Notes under the pieces: generated by a model
The model's input: the letters and a program-made list of their open reading frames with translations, nothing else
Database searches by the model: none
Told to the model about the DNA's origin: nothing
NCBI GenBank assembly: GCA_036558645.1
Contig: DATBFG010000033.1
Span: forward strand, 1-61,142
DNA: 61,142 nucleotides
DNA from: DATBFG01 sp036558645
GTDB lineage: Bacteria; Acidobacteriota; Terriglobia; Terriglobales; Acidobacteriaceae
Direction of reading: 5' to 3'
Part shown: positions 8,845 to 17,627 of the stretch, one piece after another
How positions within the stretch are numbered: the stretch's first letter is position 1
How the letters are laid out: the number at the start of each line of letters is the position of its first letter
Program-made: the position numbers and the translations under genes

Positions 8845-10224
8845 TTAGGGCACGATCCGATAAACTACCCCACATCCTTTGCTGTCGTTAATCGAGCAGT
8901 TCAGATCTCCGCCTGCAGACGTGGTTCCATACAGAGCGCCCGCGTGCCCGATCAGCACACCCGATGAGGGAAACATTCCATCCTCCACCCCGGCGAATGC
9001 GTGCAGAATAGTCTCGGTCCACGGGTCGTTCTCGTTCTGCGGGCGAGACAGGCGATAAACCGTCCCGCAAGCGCTCTGATTGTTGCTGCGGCAGGAAACA
9101 TTTCCGCCCTTGTAAGTAGCGCCGTACAGGTTGCCCTGTCGGTCGAAGGCTACCTCCCAGGTCGGAATCTTTCCATCGGTACCGCCCTGGAACTCGTATA
9201 TGGTTTTCTTCGCCCACGGATCATTGGCTCTCGACGGCGGTGTGACTTCGAAAACGGTCCCGCATCCGGAGTTTGAAAATAAGCATGTCCCCCCGTCCGT
9301 CGTTGTGCCGTAGAGTCGTCCACGATTCTCGGTCAATCCAGCGGTTGGATTGCTGCCATCGGTTCCACCCTGAAAACGATAGAGGATCGCCTCCACCCAC
9401 GCGCTCTTGCCAGGTGAAGGGGGTGTTAACCTATACACGGTTCCGGGCCCACTATGAGAATATTGCGTGGTTCCGTACAGGGCTCCGCCTGGACCTCTTA
9501 TGAGCCTGCCATCCGGGTCAACTCCATCATTCGAAGTCCCAGGACAATTGAAGGCATATAGCTCTTGGAAGGTCCACGGATCCCCCGGTACTACGGGAGG
9601 CGATAACTCGAAGATGTTTCCTCCCCCAGAGCCGCAACTTCCTCCAAACTGCGTAGCGCCGTATAGATTTCCCGAGCCGTCGAAGAGGACTCCATTGGGA
9701 CTGTCACCTGTCCCCGGTACAAATGCGTACAGGATGATCTCCGTCCAGGGATCGCCTGGCACTACAGGTCTGACTAATTCATAAACGGTGCCTCGGTCGG
9801 CAGAACCGCCACCGCTGGCCGTCACGCCATAAAGATTCCCATTCTTGTCCATTGCCAGCGGCCCGACCGGAAATGCCCCATCCGTGCCTCCACTGAAACG
9901 GTAAAGGACAGTCTCAGTCCATGCGCCTCCCGTATCTTGTGGCGGTGTCAATTGAAAGACTGTTCCGCAATCGGTTCCACTACGGAAGCCAAAACATTTC
10001 TGATCGAAATACGCATTCCAGGTCGTCGTTCCGTAAAGGTTTCGTGCGGAATCGGCGATCAATGGGCTGTACGGCGCTCCTCCGTCCGTGATTCCGTCGA
10101 AGCGTGCCAGAGTGGTCTCTACTTGAGCCGCAGACGTGGACACAGCAAGCAGCAGCACTAACAATGCCGTGCCTGAGTTCAACAAGCACGCGAAAGACGT
10201 GCGAAAGGTCAGAGAAGAGTTCAC
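8845..10224 (-). CDS. Secreted GloVer-type (TIGR03803) repeat protein, seven repeats
   Basis: A 459-residue exported protein built of seven GloVer repeats. Each unit contains a GNLYG(T/A)T-like strand and a GTV(F/Y)(E/R)L strand, joined by a glycine- and cysteine-containing loop, with (D/K)PWTE and LY-x-F-x-GGTDG between units. The start is taken as GTG at 10222-10224, because AAGGAG lies 6 bases upstream and the hydrophobic leader (SGTALLVLLLAV, ending STSAAQ) then sits properly near the N-terminus; an upstream in-frame start would add 16 residues. Paired cysteines in several loops (for example CGTVF next to another Cys) suggest disulfides outside the cytoplasm. Family members are expected to fold as beta-propellers; role unknown. 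Confidence 0.85.
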   Translation of the reverse strand: MNSSLTFRTSFACLLNSGTALLVLLLAVSTSAAQVETTLARFDGITDGGAPYSPLIADSARNLYGTTTWNAYFDQKCFGFRSGTDCGTVFQLTPPQDTGGAWTETVLYRFSGGTDGAFPVGPLAMDKNGNLYGVTASGGGSADRGTVYELVRPVVPGDPWTEIILYAFVPGTGDSPNGVLFDGSGNLYGATQFGGSCGSGGGNIFELSPPVVPGDPWTFQELYAFNCPGTSNDGVDPDGRLIRGPGGALYGTTQYSHSGPGTVYRLTPPSPGKSAWVEAILYRFQGGTDGSNPTAGLTENRGRLYGTTTDGGTCLFSNSGCGTVFEVTPPSRANDPWAKKTIYEFQGGTDGKIPTWEVAFDRQGNLYGATYKGGNVSCRSNNQSACGTVYRLSRPQNENDPWTETILHAFAGVEDGMFPSSGVLIGHAGALYGTTSAGGDLNCSINDSKGCGVVYRIVP

Positions 10225-10382
10225 GGTTTTCTCCTTATGCGACAGGGGAGGAAACAATGCGCGAGCCCGCATAATCTATCTCTACTTTGATCTTCGCGCA
10301 ATGTGCAGAAGATTGCATGTAGTGTAAATTTAGACGTTCACACTAACAGCGTGTCCTTGGCAGATCAGGCACAGATCAAAAC

Positions 10383-10574
10383 GCGATCTCGCGACTACTC
10401 GCAAAACACTTGAATCAGACCGAGCAGGTCGTTTTCATGCTGCATCATGGAGAAGATATCTCCCTGGCAGCAATTACCAAAATACTTCGCCTTCGCAATC
10501 GCAGTGGGGCGAAGGCATATCGTCACTGCGAAGAGAAAGCTTCGGCAGCACCTGCCACTCAAGAGTGTCACTAG
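10383..10574 (+). pseudogene. Remnant of an RNA polymerase sigma-70/ECF region 4
   Basis: Reading from 10383 without a start codon gives about 63 residues ending at TAG 10572-10574. The core (LNQTEQVVFMLHHGEDISL then AAITKILRLR) is very like sigma region 4.2: a TE-x-VF-x-L-x-H-E-x-LSL-x-EIA-x-L-x-L pattern that forms the helix-turn-helix contacting the -35 element. Region 2 and the start are missing, and no ribosome site or ATG stands upstream, so it is read as a gene fragment. The family call is inference from pattern alone. Confidence 0.6.
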
Positions 10575-10720
10575 CGTCGCTTGACAACTGCGGCCTGGAG
10601 AGCGTTACCAACCTTCCGTTGGGACTTGTATTCATCTGAAGCTGCAAACTTTATGATCAGTGGTTCCCATCTCAATCGTTAGGGCCGACCGTGGTCCTCG
10701 GCTGGGGTTTGGCCTTCCGT

Positions 10721-10757
10721 AGTGTCCACAAATAATTTGTGAACGATTTTGGACACT
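10721..10757. promoter_or_regulatory. Nested inverted repeat, possible operator or element end
   Basis: An outer 8-base inverted repeat (AGTGTCCA at 10721-10728, TGGACACT at 10750-10757) surrounds an inner perfect one (CACAAA-TAA-TTTGTG, 10727-10741). It lies about 100 bases before the secreted protein gene at 10860. It could be a regulator site or the trace of a mobile element. Confidence 0.45.
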
Positions 10758-10859
10758 GCGCTAAGCTTTGTATCTTAGATCGCAAAAATGACTTCGTTTC
10801 TCGAGGACTAGCGCTATATCAGTAATGGAAGGGCTACAAAGCTTTGGAAGGAGAAGAAC

Positions 10860-11390
10860 ATGAGAACACTTACGAAACATGCAGTAGTTGCTCTAACAGG
10901 TCTGCTGTTCTCGCAGTACACTTTCGCGGCGGACGCCGCACAAGCGGCAAAGGTAGTGGTAACAAACTCTGCGGTTCGTCCGGCGCTAACTAGTCGGATC
11001 GATGACCCGGGCAGAATTCCATATCAATCGACACAAAAACTCACTTGCACCACGGTGAACTGTACGTTCACCTTTGGAGCCATACCTGAGGGGCATCGCT
11101 TGGTGATCCAACACGTTTCAGGGAAATTTCTATTCAGCGGCGGCGGTCTGCAGGCGATTGTAACCTTGACTGCGGGTGGTGCTGATGAATCTGACTTCAC
11201 GGCGGCGCTAAATAGCAACGTCCCTGAGGCTACTTTCGATCAGTCAGTTCAATTTTATGTCGACGCAGGCCAGGCTCCCGTAGTAAATGGCTTTCTTCCA
11301 CTCGGGAAATTTACAGACGGCCAGACCGTAACCCTAATGGGATATGAATTGGATTGCGTCTCGGCTCCGTGCGCGCCTATTGCTCATTAG
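10860..11390 (+). CDS. Hypothetical secreted protein, 176 aa
   Basis: A 176-residue protein with a signal peptide (MRTLTKHAVVALTGLLFSQ, cleaved after about residue 24) and a beta-strand-rich body. Two cysteine pairs are visible: CTTVNC near residue 63 and CVSAPC close to the end, which fits disulfide bonds in the periplasm or outside. The ATG has AAGGAG 6 bases upstream. It is followed by a convergent HTH fragment whose end overlaps by 14 bases. I do not recognise a family. Confidence 0.75.
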   Translation: MRTLTKHAVVALTGLLFSQYTFAADAAQAAKVVVTNSAVRPALTSRIDDPGRIPYQSTQKLTCTTVNCTFTFGAIPEGHRLVIQHVSGKFLFSGGGLQAIVTLTAGGADESDFTAALNSNVPEATFDQSVQFYVDAGQAPVVNGFLPLGKFTDGQTVTLMGYELDCVSAPCAPIAH

Positions 11391-11721
11391 AGAGGAGATT
11401 GCCTACCGCAGTTTTGCTGATATCAAGTTTTTTCCCAATATCAAGATGGCTCATGCCCTGATCTCGTAGCTTCGGGCCCTCGGGTATTTTGCGCTCCTTA
11501 ATGAGTGAGAAGCAGTTACCTCGTAGCCAAAACAGCGGCGAAAGTAATAGAGACCGCCTTGATTCGCTCAATCGTCGCCTCATAACTGTCAGAAATAACA
11601 GTTTCATAGGCCAGAGCGATGTGGAAAGTTGCATCGGAGTCTCCAGGTGAGGACACGGTTGTGATGCGTCCATCCAGCACAGAGAGGCGATCTTATGGCC
11701 GTCGCAGTCCAGATCACTCAT
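11377..11721 (-). pseudogene. Recombinase/resolvase-type HTH fragment
   Basis: The last 45 residues of this frame (SLIKERKIPEGPKLRDQG, then MSHLDIGKKLDISKTAV, ending NLLSNEQ) resemble the C-terminal helix-turn-helix of serine recombinases and Hin-like proteins: an A/K-x-x-L-R-x-Q-G-x-S-x-x-x-I-G-x-x-L-x-I-S-K-T-x-V pattern. The part before it is not protein-like and no catalytic domain is found, so only a fragment remains, possibly joined through frameshifts. The frame start overlaps the DUF2252 gene, which supports reading it as a relic. It may be the trace of a lost mobile element. Confidence 0.4.
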
Positions 11722-13155
11722 AAACCTCCCCGAAAAAGAAACAGCGGTGTACTACGAGTTCAAGAAGGAGACCTGCGGCGAAGCGGTTTTGACCTGCGGA
11801 TTGCGGGCGAACCTTGGGAACGCCGACGAGTGCGGGGAAAGTTCTTGCGGCAAAAGACGTCGCGCGAGAGTCACGGCGAGTGGAGCACACCACGGAATCG
11901 GCCAGATCCGCTCCACATCATCGCCGCCAGCAATGCGGGACGCCAGAAGGAATTCATTCCGCTGCGAATGGGCCGGATGGCTGCGTCTCCTTTCGCATTT
12001 CTGCGCGGATCTGCAGTGGTCATGGCCTGGGACTTATCGCACAACCCAACCTCAGGAATTCACGTAGTGATGGATGGCGATGCTCACCTCAACAACTTTG
12101 GGCTTTTTGGCACTCCGCAACGTGACATCGTTTTCGATCTGAATGATTTCGACGAAGCAGTTGTGGGTCCGTGGGAATGGGATCTGAAGCGATTGGTTGC
12201 AAGCGTCAATGTAGCGGGACGCGAGAATGGATTAAACCGCAAGGAACGACGGGCAGCGGTAATGCGTTCCGTAGACGGATACCGCTGGAACGTCAACCGC
12301 CTGGAAAGCATGGGCGTGATGGAAACGTGGTACTTGCATGCCTATCCGGGACGCGAGAATGTGCTGGTTCATATTGATGCCAAATCGGCAGCGGTCTTTA
12401 AGAAAGCGGTGGCAAAGGCCGGGCAGCAAACGAATGCGACGCTTCTCACGAAGAGTTCCGAACGCGGGGTCGACGGAGCTTGGCGCCTGATAGAAGAACC
12501 GCCTGTGCTTACCCGAGTTAATCCCGCGGCTCGGGAAAAGGTAATTGACGCCCTGAACGAGTACTCGAAGACATTGACGCGCGAGCGCCGCTACATGCTC
12601 GGCAGATATCACGTCGTGGATGTTGCTCATCGTGTGGTAGGAGTTGGCAGCGTTGGAACGCGCGCCTACTTGGCGCTGCTGTTTGGCAATGGGGATAACG
12701 ATCCGCTCTTTTTACAGGTGAAGGAGGCGATTTCTCCTGCCCACTTACCTTACGTGCCACCTCTGCCGAACGAGTTTGCCCATCAGGGAAGAAGAGTGGT
12801 CTCAGGCCAGAGAGCGCTGCAGGCATCGAGCGACATCTTACTGGGATGGACGTCGATCGATGGGCGTCCTTTCTACGTTCGGCAGATGAAGAACATGAAG
12901 GGTTCTATTCCGGTTGAGTGGCTTTCGGGTGAATCGTTCAATTTCTACGCCTGGGCATGTGGAGCGATTTTGGCTCGAGCGCACTCGCGTACTGGTGACG
13001 CCGCTTGTATTGCCGGCTATTGCGGAAATTCTGGCGTTCTGGATGAAGCCTTCGCAACGTGGGCGGAATCTTACGGCGATCAGACCGAAGCGGACCACGC
13101 TGCCTTAGTCAAGGCCATTAAGAGCGGGCGCGTGAAAGCGATCACGGGTATTTGA
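11695..13155 (+). CDS. DUF2252 family protein
   Basis: A 486-residue cytoplasmic protein of the DUF2252 family. Recognisable family stretches are PFAFLRGSA near residue 97, GDAHLNNFG near 127, DLNDFDEAV near 148 and WDLKRLVAS near 161; these are like the nucleotide-binding and catalytic loops of kinase-fold proteins (the HLNN and DFD-type motifs), and DUF2252 is thought to be related to that fold. FYVRQMKNMKGS near 395 is also typical. The biochemical role is not established. GAGG precedes the ATG by about 9 bases; the first 60 residues are poorly conserved in character, so the true start could be further in. It stands alone. Confidence 0.85.
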   Translation: MAVAVQITHKPPRKRNSGVLRVQEGDLRRSGFDLRIAGEPWERRRVRGKFLRQKTSRESHGEWSTPRNRPDPLHIIAASNAGRQKEFIPLRMGRMAASPFAFLRGSAVVMAWDLSHNPTSGIHVVMDGDAHLNNFGLFGTPQRDIVFDLNDFDEAVVGPWEWDLKRLVASVNVAGRENGLNRKERRAAVMRSVDGYRWNVNRLESMGVMETWYLHAYPGRENVLVHIDAKSAAVFKKAVAKAGQQTNATLLTKSSERGVDGAWRLIEEPPVLTRVNPAAREKVIDALNEYSKTLTRERRYMLGRYHVVDVAHRVVGVGSVGTRAYLALLFGNGDNDPLFLQVKEAISPAHLPYVPPLPNEFAHQGRRVVSGQRALQASSDILLGWTSIDGRPFYVRQMKNMKGSIPVEWLSGESFNFYAWACGAILARAHSRTGDAACIAGYCGNSGVLDEAFATWAESYGDQTEADHAALVKAIKSGRVKAITGI

Positions 13156-13321
13156 GGATCCTCCTTCCAGCGCGCTAAGTTTTGATGCACTTCTCTTGCT
13201 TGGTTCGCGATGTCCTGCCTATATTCCACACGATTTTGGAAACTACCGAGATAGGCGATAATAAGTAAGTATTTCTGCGGTTCCAAATAGCACCGCAAGC
13301 GAGACAGTGTAAGGAGGCTGG

Positions 13322-13906
13322 ATGCCCCAAGTCTCGAGGGATGATTTTGAACACGTACCACTTCGGGTTCACGATTTTCTTGCCGGCGTCCCGCTACACG
13401 ATGTATGGGCCGTCGATCTACCGCATACAAGATCGGGCGTTACGCTGAACGAGTTCCTCCAAGCGACAAAGGCAGGTTCGTGCAAGGTATCACCCTCGGT
13501 GCGTGGACTCCTCAAGATCCGATTCTTCATTGGCAGGATTCTCGGTTGGGATCGAGAGCCGGCCACGGACACATGGGAGAGCTTCACACAACGCATGACA
13601 CTTGAGGATCGTTCGAAATCTTTGGTGCCAATCGGCACGCAGCAAGGGCTTTTCCGTGTCGTGTATCGGTTCGAAAACGAGCAACTGGTCGAGGTGATCA
13701 ACCGGACCGTCCATGGTGCCGCATTGACCGCCCTGGTTGAAATGCAAGATGCCTATCGCTTCTATTTCGGCGTTTACGTAGCCAAAGTGAGCCGCCTGAC
13801 GCCGATTTATATGACATTGATCAATCCGTTTCGCAAGCTGGTAGTCTACCCCTCACTCCTGCGCACCGTCAGCGCAGACTGGGACCGCGTCTTCAGGACT
13901 GCGTAA
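13322..13906 (+). CDS. DUF2867-like protein
   Basis: A 194-residue soluble protein. The central stretch (LLKIRFFIGRILGWDRE), the QGLFRVVYRFENEQL segment and the aromatic YRFYFGVYVAKVSRLTP part followed by a C-terminal RKLVVYPSLLR helix resemble DUF2867 proteins, which are SRPBCC-like and often encoded near oxidoreductases. A strong AAGGAGG lies 5 bases before the ATG. The gap before the next gene is about 70 bases, so it may share a transcript with the alpha/beta hydrolase. The family call is by overall pattern; function unknown. Confidence 0.6.
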   Translation: MPQVSRDDFEHVPLRVHDFLAGVPLHDVWAVDLPHTRSGVTLNEFLQATKAGSCKVSPSVRGLLKIRFFIGRILGWDREPATDTWESFTQRMTLEDRSKSLVPIGTQQGLFRVVYRFENEQLVEVINRTVHGAALTALVEMQDAYRFYFGVYVAKVSRLTPIYMTLINPFRKLVVYPSLLRTVSADWDRVFRTA

Positions 13907-13979
13907 CAACGGCATTGATACCCTATCTGCGAGATGCGCGGCGGCCGACGATTTGTCACACGGTCAGGTAAGCGAATGC

Positions 13980-14966
13980 ATGAAGAAGAACAGGGTCGAA
14001 CAACTCAAAAGTAGATTCGCACGAGCTGCGCTGACATGTTCGTGTGCAACATGGCTCCTTGCTAATTCGGCCGTCGGATTCGAGACCAACGCGACTGTAC
14101 GCGAAAGTCACGTTTCGGCCGGAAATGCGAGCTTGTATGTCAGAGAAATTGGGCAGGGGCCCGCGGTCATAGTTCTCCATGGCGGACCCGATTTCGATCA
14201 CACCTACCTGGTGCCGGAACTCGACCGCCTATCTGACGAATTCCATCTCATCTACTACGACCAGCGAGGGCGTGGCCGTTCCGCAGATGGCGTGAAGCCC
14301 GAGGATGTCACCCTTGCATCGGACGTCTCCGATTTAGACCAGATACGGCGGTATTTCAAACTGGACTCGGTCGTGATACTCGGCCACTCATGGGGCGCCG
14401 TGCTGGCGCTGGAGTATGCGCTTCGATATCCGGAGCGAGTGTCTCGCCTGATCTTGATGAACCCTGCGCCTGTATCGCAGAACGACTTCAAGGAGATGCG
14501 AAAAGAGCGCTTGGAGAAATTGGGGCCTGATGCAGATCGTCTGACTGCGATGAGGGCAAGCGGCGGATACAAGGAAGGCGATCCCGATGCCGTCGCGGCG
14601 TACTATCGCATTCATTTCAGGGCAGCCTTTGCACGACCGGAAAACCTGGACAAGATCGTCGAGCGATTGCGGTCAAGCTTTACGAAGGAGGGCATTCTAA
14701 AGGCAAGAGCGATCGAAGATCGGCTTATGGATGACACCTGGTTATCGCCCGGATACGACCTCCTACCCAGACTCAAGACTTTGAAAGTACCTACGCTCGT
14801 CATCAACAGTGACCATGAGATCATCCCGGCCGGCACACCGAAGCACATAGCTGAATCGATTCCGGGAGCCCGGATGGTGACATTGCAAGACTGTGGACAT
14901 TTTTCTTATCTCGAGTGCCCAGCAGCAGTTCGCGAACAGATCGATTTATTTTTTTCGCGCAAGTGA
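13980..14966 (+). CDS. Secreted alpha/beta hydrolase, proline iminopeptidase-like (S33)
   Basis: An alpha/beta-hydrolase of the prolyl aminopeptidase group. Visible in order: a hydrophobic leader of about 35 residues, the oxyanion-loop motif HGGPD near residue 65, DQRGRGRS near 95, the nucleophile elbow GHSWGA near 135, the acid in INSDHEI near 276 and the catalytic His in DCGHFSYLE near 307. These give a complete Ser-Asp-His triad. Because of the leader it likely acts in the periplasm, on small peptides or esters. I start at ATG 13980; an in-frame ATG at 13953 would lengthen the leader. There is no strong ribosome site at either. Confidence 0.85.
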   Translation: MKKNRVEQLKSRFARAALTCSCATWLLANSAVGFETNATVRESHVSAGNASLYVREIGQGPAVIVLHGGPDFDHTYLVPELDRLSDEFHLIYYDQRGRGRSADGVKPEDVTLASDVSDLDQIRRYFKLDSVVILGHSWGAVLALEYALRYPERVSRLILMNPAPVSQNDFKEMRKERLEKLGPDADRLTAMRASGGYKEGDPDAVAAYYRIHFRAAFARPENLDKIVERLRSSFTKEGILKARAIEDRLMDDTWLSPGYDLLPRLKTLKVPTLVINSDHEIIPAGTPKHIAESIPGARMVTLQDCGHFSYLECPAAVREQIDLFFSRK

Positions 14967-15110
14967 ATGTGCATGTTAGAGAAACCAATTGAACGTTAAT
15001 GTTGGACCAAAACTCCTGCCCTAACTATTCTTCGTGAGCTGCACCTCTGAGTCTTGTCAGAACAAGATCGCGGTTATTCTCTACCGAAATCCCACAACTC
15101 AGGAGGTTCG

Positions 15111-15827
15111 ATGCGGCTTACGATTTTTCGCCTCATCGCGTTTTCGCTGTTACTTTCCGCTTCAATCGCGTTGTTGTTGGTTCTATCGGCGACAAATGGG
15201 GAACCCGGCATCGTCACAAAAGCGTCGGCAGCTACGAGGGCCGGTGCTTGCAAAGAAGGAACAGTAGCCAGCTACATCGGCACCAGCTGTTCCCAGGAAC
15301 AGACTGTGTTCAACTGGCAGTCTTACACCTGCACAAGCTCACCTCAGAGCATTTGCGATTCGCTGGGAACCAAGGGATCGAATCTCAAGATTCGTCTCGA
15401 TCCAAAAGGCCCGCACACTCTACTGATTGGAGCAACACGTCTTTGGAACGTGTCGGCCGGTCAGAATGTCAATGTAACCATCAAGGGAACCGTCTCGGGT
15501 GCGACCACCAACCAGAACTGGCCGCACTTCGTGGGCGTTCGCGGGCAGACAGGCGATGGCTGGGAGCAAAACAAAACTACTGTCGGCTGCTCGGGTCGAG
15601 GCGACTGTAACAATGGAAATGGGATCAGCGACATCCTGTGCAACAAAGACAGCAAAACCGCTTATTGCACCGAGCAGAAGAAAATTGACGCTTACCTGTC
15701 GGAGAGAACAACATTCGATCCGGCCCCCCTGGATAACCCGTATCCTCTAACAATCGAAATCAAATTGAATGGAGGAGCGAACGGAACGGCAGCAATTTAC
15801 TCGCTTGGTTTTCACGTTGGGAACTGA
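15111..15827 (+). CDS. Hypothetical secreted cysteine-rich protein, 238 aa
   Basis: A 238-residue exported protein. It starts at ATG 15111, 4 bases after AGGAGG, with a signal peptide (MRLTIFRLIAFSLLLSASI and onward) and an alanine-rich cleavage area. The mature part is beta-rich and holds about ten cysteines (for example TVGCSGRGDCNN and DILCN), pointing to several disulfide bridges. No family is recognised. A strong stem-loop directly behind it (15856-15887) can end transcription both here and for the convergent gene. Confidence 0.75.
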   Translation: MRLTIFRLIAFSLLLSASIALLLVLSATNGEPGIVTKASAATRAGACKEGTVASYIGTSCSQEQTVFNWQSYTCTSSPQSICDSLGTKGSNLKIRLDPKGPHTLLIGATRLWNVSAGQNVNVTIKGTVSGATTNQNWPHFVGVRGQTGDGWEQNKTTVGCSGRGDCNNGNGISDILCNKDSKTAYCTEQKKIDAYLSERTTFDPAPLDNPYPLTIEIKLNGGANGTAAIYSLGFHVGN

Positions 15828-15855
15828 TCGAAGTAAGTAGCTTGTGGTAAGAAAG

Positions 15856-15887
15856 GCGAGGCTTCCACTGGGTTGTGGAAGCCTCGC
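15856..15887. terminator. Bidirectional intrinsic terminator
   Basis: A perfect 13-base stem (GCGAGGCTTCCAC / GTGGAAGCCTCGC) with a 6-base loop lies between two convergent genes. On the minus strand it runs into CTTTCTT; on the plus strand into TTATCC, so the minus direction is the better terminator. Confidence 0.8.
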
Positions 15888-15896
15888 TTATCCTGG

Positions 15897-17309
15897 TTAG
15901 TGTGGCTGGTTGTCCTTCGGATTGTTGCTAGGTGGTTCTGGCTGACCCTGCGGTTTTGGGTGCTTGTTCTGCATCTTCTGTTCCTGGTCTTGCTCGCGTT
16001 GTTGCAGTTTCTGGGTTTGCTGCTGATGATTTTGTTCCATCTGCTGCTTTCTTGAATCATCAGCCCGCTGCTGAGCTAAGCGTTGATCTTCCTTGTCCTG
16101 CTTAGCCTGCAACTTCTGCCGATCGCGATCTTCACGATCTTGCTGCTTCTTCCACTGTTGTTCGTACTGCTGATCCGCCCGGGCATTACCGCTGTTGGGA
16201 GGAGGTGTTGCTTGATCCCTGGGCGGAATGTCTTTCGGATGGACCGGCTGCTTCGGCCGATCATTATCGTTATTGGTCTTGTTCGGTTCTGGCCGATTGT
16301 TGTTCGGCTCCGGACGTGCTTCCGGCGGATTCTCCGGACGCTCAGGATTGCGGTTTGCGTTGCGATCAGGCTGCTCGGGACGATTGTTTTCATTCCGATT
16401 TGCGGAATTGTCAGGACGATTGTTTTCATTCCGATTCGCGGAATTGTCCTGTTGTCCCGGCCGATTGCCCTGGTTGTCATTGCGGTCCGCGTTCCTATTC
16501 GGCTGTTCTGCTCGATTTGGACCGTTTGCTTCCGGCTGTCCGCCGCCACGAGTGTTGGGAGGATTGTAAGTTCCGCCCGCTTCTTTGGCCGGCACGGCCG
16601 CGCGTTGGTCGAAGTCGCCCGCTTTAGCTGTTGCGGCTACTGGCGGCTTTCCTTTGTTTGCAGAAGCACGAAGTTGAGGATTCTTCTCGGCAACCTCCAC
16701 CTGATGACGCTGGGCAGGGGCCGCATCCATGCGCTTCTCGCGCCTTGCCTCGTCATCGTCCCTTGTCGGACGTGCAGTGAGTCCGCCTTGACCGCCGTTG
16801 TAGCTGACACGATTATTGGGATACACATTTACGATTTTCGTAACGTAGACGTTGCGGACCTGAGTTACGTTCACACGGTTTGCTTCGCGGTTATAGAAGA
16901 AGCGACCGTCCTGCCAGCGTCCTCCCTGATATCCCTGTCCGTAGTAACCGTATCCGTAGTTGACACCGCCATAGAAGCCGACACGAGGCCCCCAGTATCC
17001 GGGATAGTATTGATATCCATTACCGTTCCATCCCCAGTATGCGGGAGTCCAGAGCAGGCCCGGCTCAGGAGCTAATACCCAGGTGCCAGGTACCCAGTAA
17101 TAATCGTTGTAGTCATAGTTAAACGCCCAGTAGCCAGGCGTCCAGATGTAGTTGTCCCCTGGACAGTAAGGCTGCTCGTAGACCGGTAATGCCGGCGGTC
17201 CGAAACGCACAACGATAAGCTGTCCGAAAGATGGGGCTGACAAAACCAGAGTCATGAGCACAAACAAAAGCGTGCCGAAACAAATTTTCCATACAGGCCG
17301 ATTGATCAT
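15897..17309 (-). CDS. WXXGXW-repeat envelope protein with Asn/Pro/Gln-rich tail
   Basis: A 470-residue exported protein. After a signal peptide (to about residue 30, ending APSFG) come four or five WXXGXW-type units with the pattern W-x-P-G-Y-W, W-V-P-G-T-W, W-T-P-A-Y-W and Y-P-G-Y-W, a motif found in BcpO-type proteins of unknown function. A Tyr/Gly-rich bridge follows. From about residue 165 the protein is highly charged, disordered and rich in N, P, Q, R and E, ending in a coiled-coil-like Q/K/E segment. A 36-base tandem duplication is visible in the tail. Probably an outer-membrane or surface-linked protein. The tail length is likely variable between strains, by inference. Confidence 0.8.
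   Translation of the reverse strand: MINRPVWKICFGTLLFVLMTLVLSAPSFGQLIVVRFGPPALPVYEQPYCPGDNYIWTPGYWAFNYDYNDYYWVPGTWVLAPEPGLLWTPAYWGWNGNGYQYYPGYWGPRVGFYGGVNYGYGYYGQGYQGGRWQDGRFFYNREANRVNVTQVRNVYVTKIVNVYPNNRVSYNGGQGGLTARPTRDDDEARREKRMDAAPAQRHQVEVAEKNPQLRASANKGKPPVAATAKAGDFDQRAAVPAKEAGGTYNPPNTRGGGQPEANGPNRAEQPNRNADRNDNQGNRPGQQDNSANRNENNRPDNSANRNENNRPEQPDRNANRNPERPENPPEARPEPNNNRPEPNKTNNDNDRPKQPVHPKDIPPRDQATPPPNSGNARADQQYEQQWKKQQDREDRDRQKLQAKQDKEDQRLAQQRADDSRKQQMEQNHQQQTQKLQQREQDQEQKMQNKHPKPQGQPEPPSNNPKDNQPH
16381..16452. repeat. 36-bp tandem duplication in a coding region
   Basis: Two direct copies of a 36-base unit (16381-16416 and 16417-16452) differ at one base in the first 31. They encode a repeated NSANRNENNRPD unit in the disordered tail of the WXXGXW protein, in frame. 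Confidence 0.8.
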
Positions 17310-17627
17310 TTGTTGTCCTCTTCCCCTTCATCCTTCGTTTCCCCGGTGTTGCCTTCCTGCTCCGGTTTGCGCGGATGAGAGTCACAATCAAGTCCCAAGT
17401 TCGCGGCGACCTCCTGCCTCGAAATGCGGTCGCCTTATGCAATGCGTCGCGTACGTTGCGCAACGTGCGACTTTGTCGAACGCAGGGGCCTCTTTCTGGT
17501 TAGTTGCGTATGTGCGAAAGATGGTTTCGTCGGCGTAGAGATTATGTGGATTAAGGCGCGATAAGAATTCATGTAATGGTTGCCTTACATTTTGAAAAGT
17601 TTTCCTGTAAGGGACTTTCCCATGCAG
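17310..17627. other. Gene-less stretch with palindromes
   Basis: No gene is seen in these 318 bases. There is a perfect 14-base palindrome (ACGTTGCGCAACGT, 17453-17466) and a 7-base inverted repeat (CCTTACA at 17583-17589, TGTAAGG at 17606-17612), either of which could be a regulator site or a weak terminator. Confidence 0.45.

Larger units (their letters stand above)
10225..10859. other. Gene-less stretch with a sigma-factor remnant and nested palindrome
   Basis: This 635-base gap holds no intact gene. It contains a decayed sigma-factor C-terminal piece (10383-10574) and a nested inverted repeat (10721-10757), both listed separately. The rest probably carries the promoters of the two flanking divergent genes. 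Confidence 0.55.

Noticed and set aside
10860..13155. A genomic island around the sigma relic, resolvase fragment and DUF2252 gene
   Set aside because: There are no flanking direct repeats, no tRNA target and no clear change in composition, so only local decay can be claimed.
16083..17075. A 330-codon frame opposite the WXXGXW gene
   Set aside because: It mirrors low-complexity codons of the real gene, has no domain pattern, and the minus-strand gene has signal peptide and family repeats.
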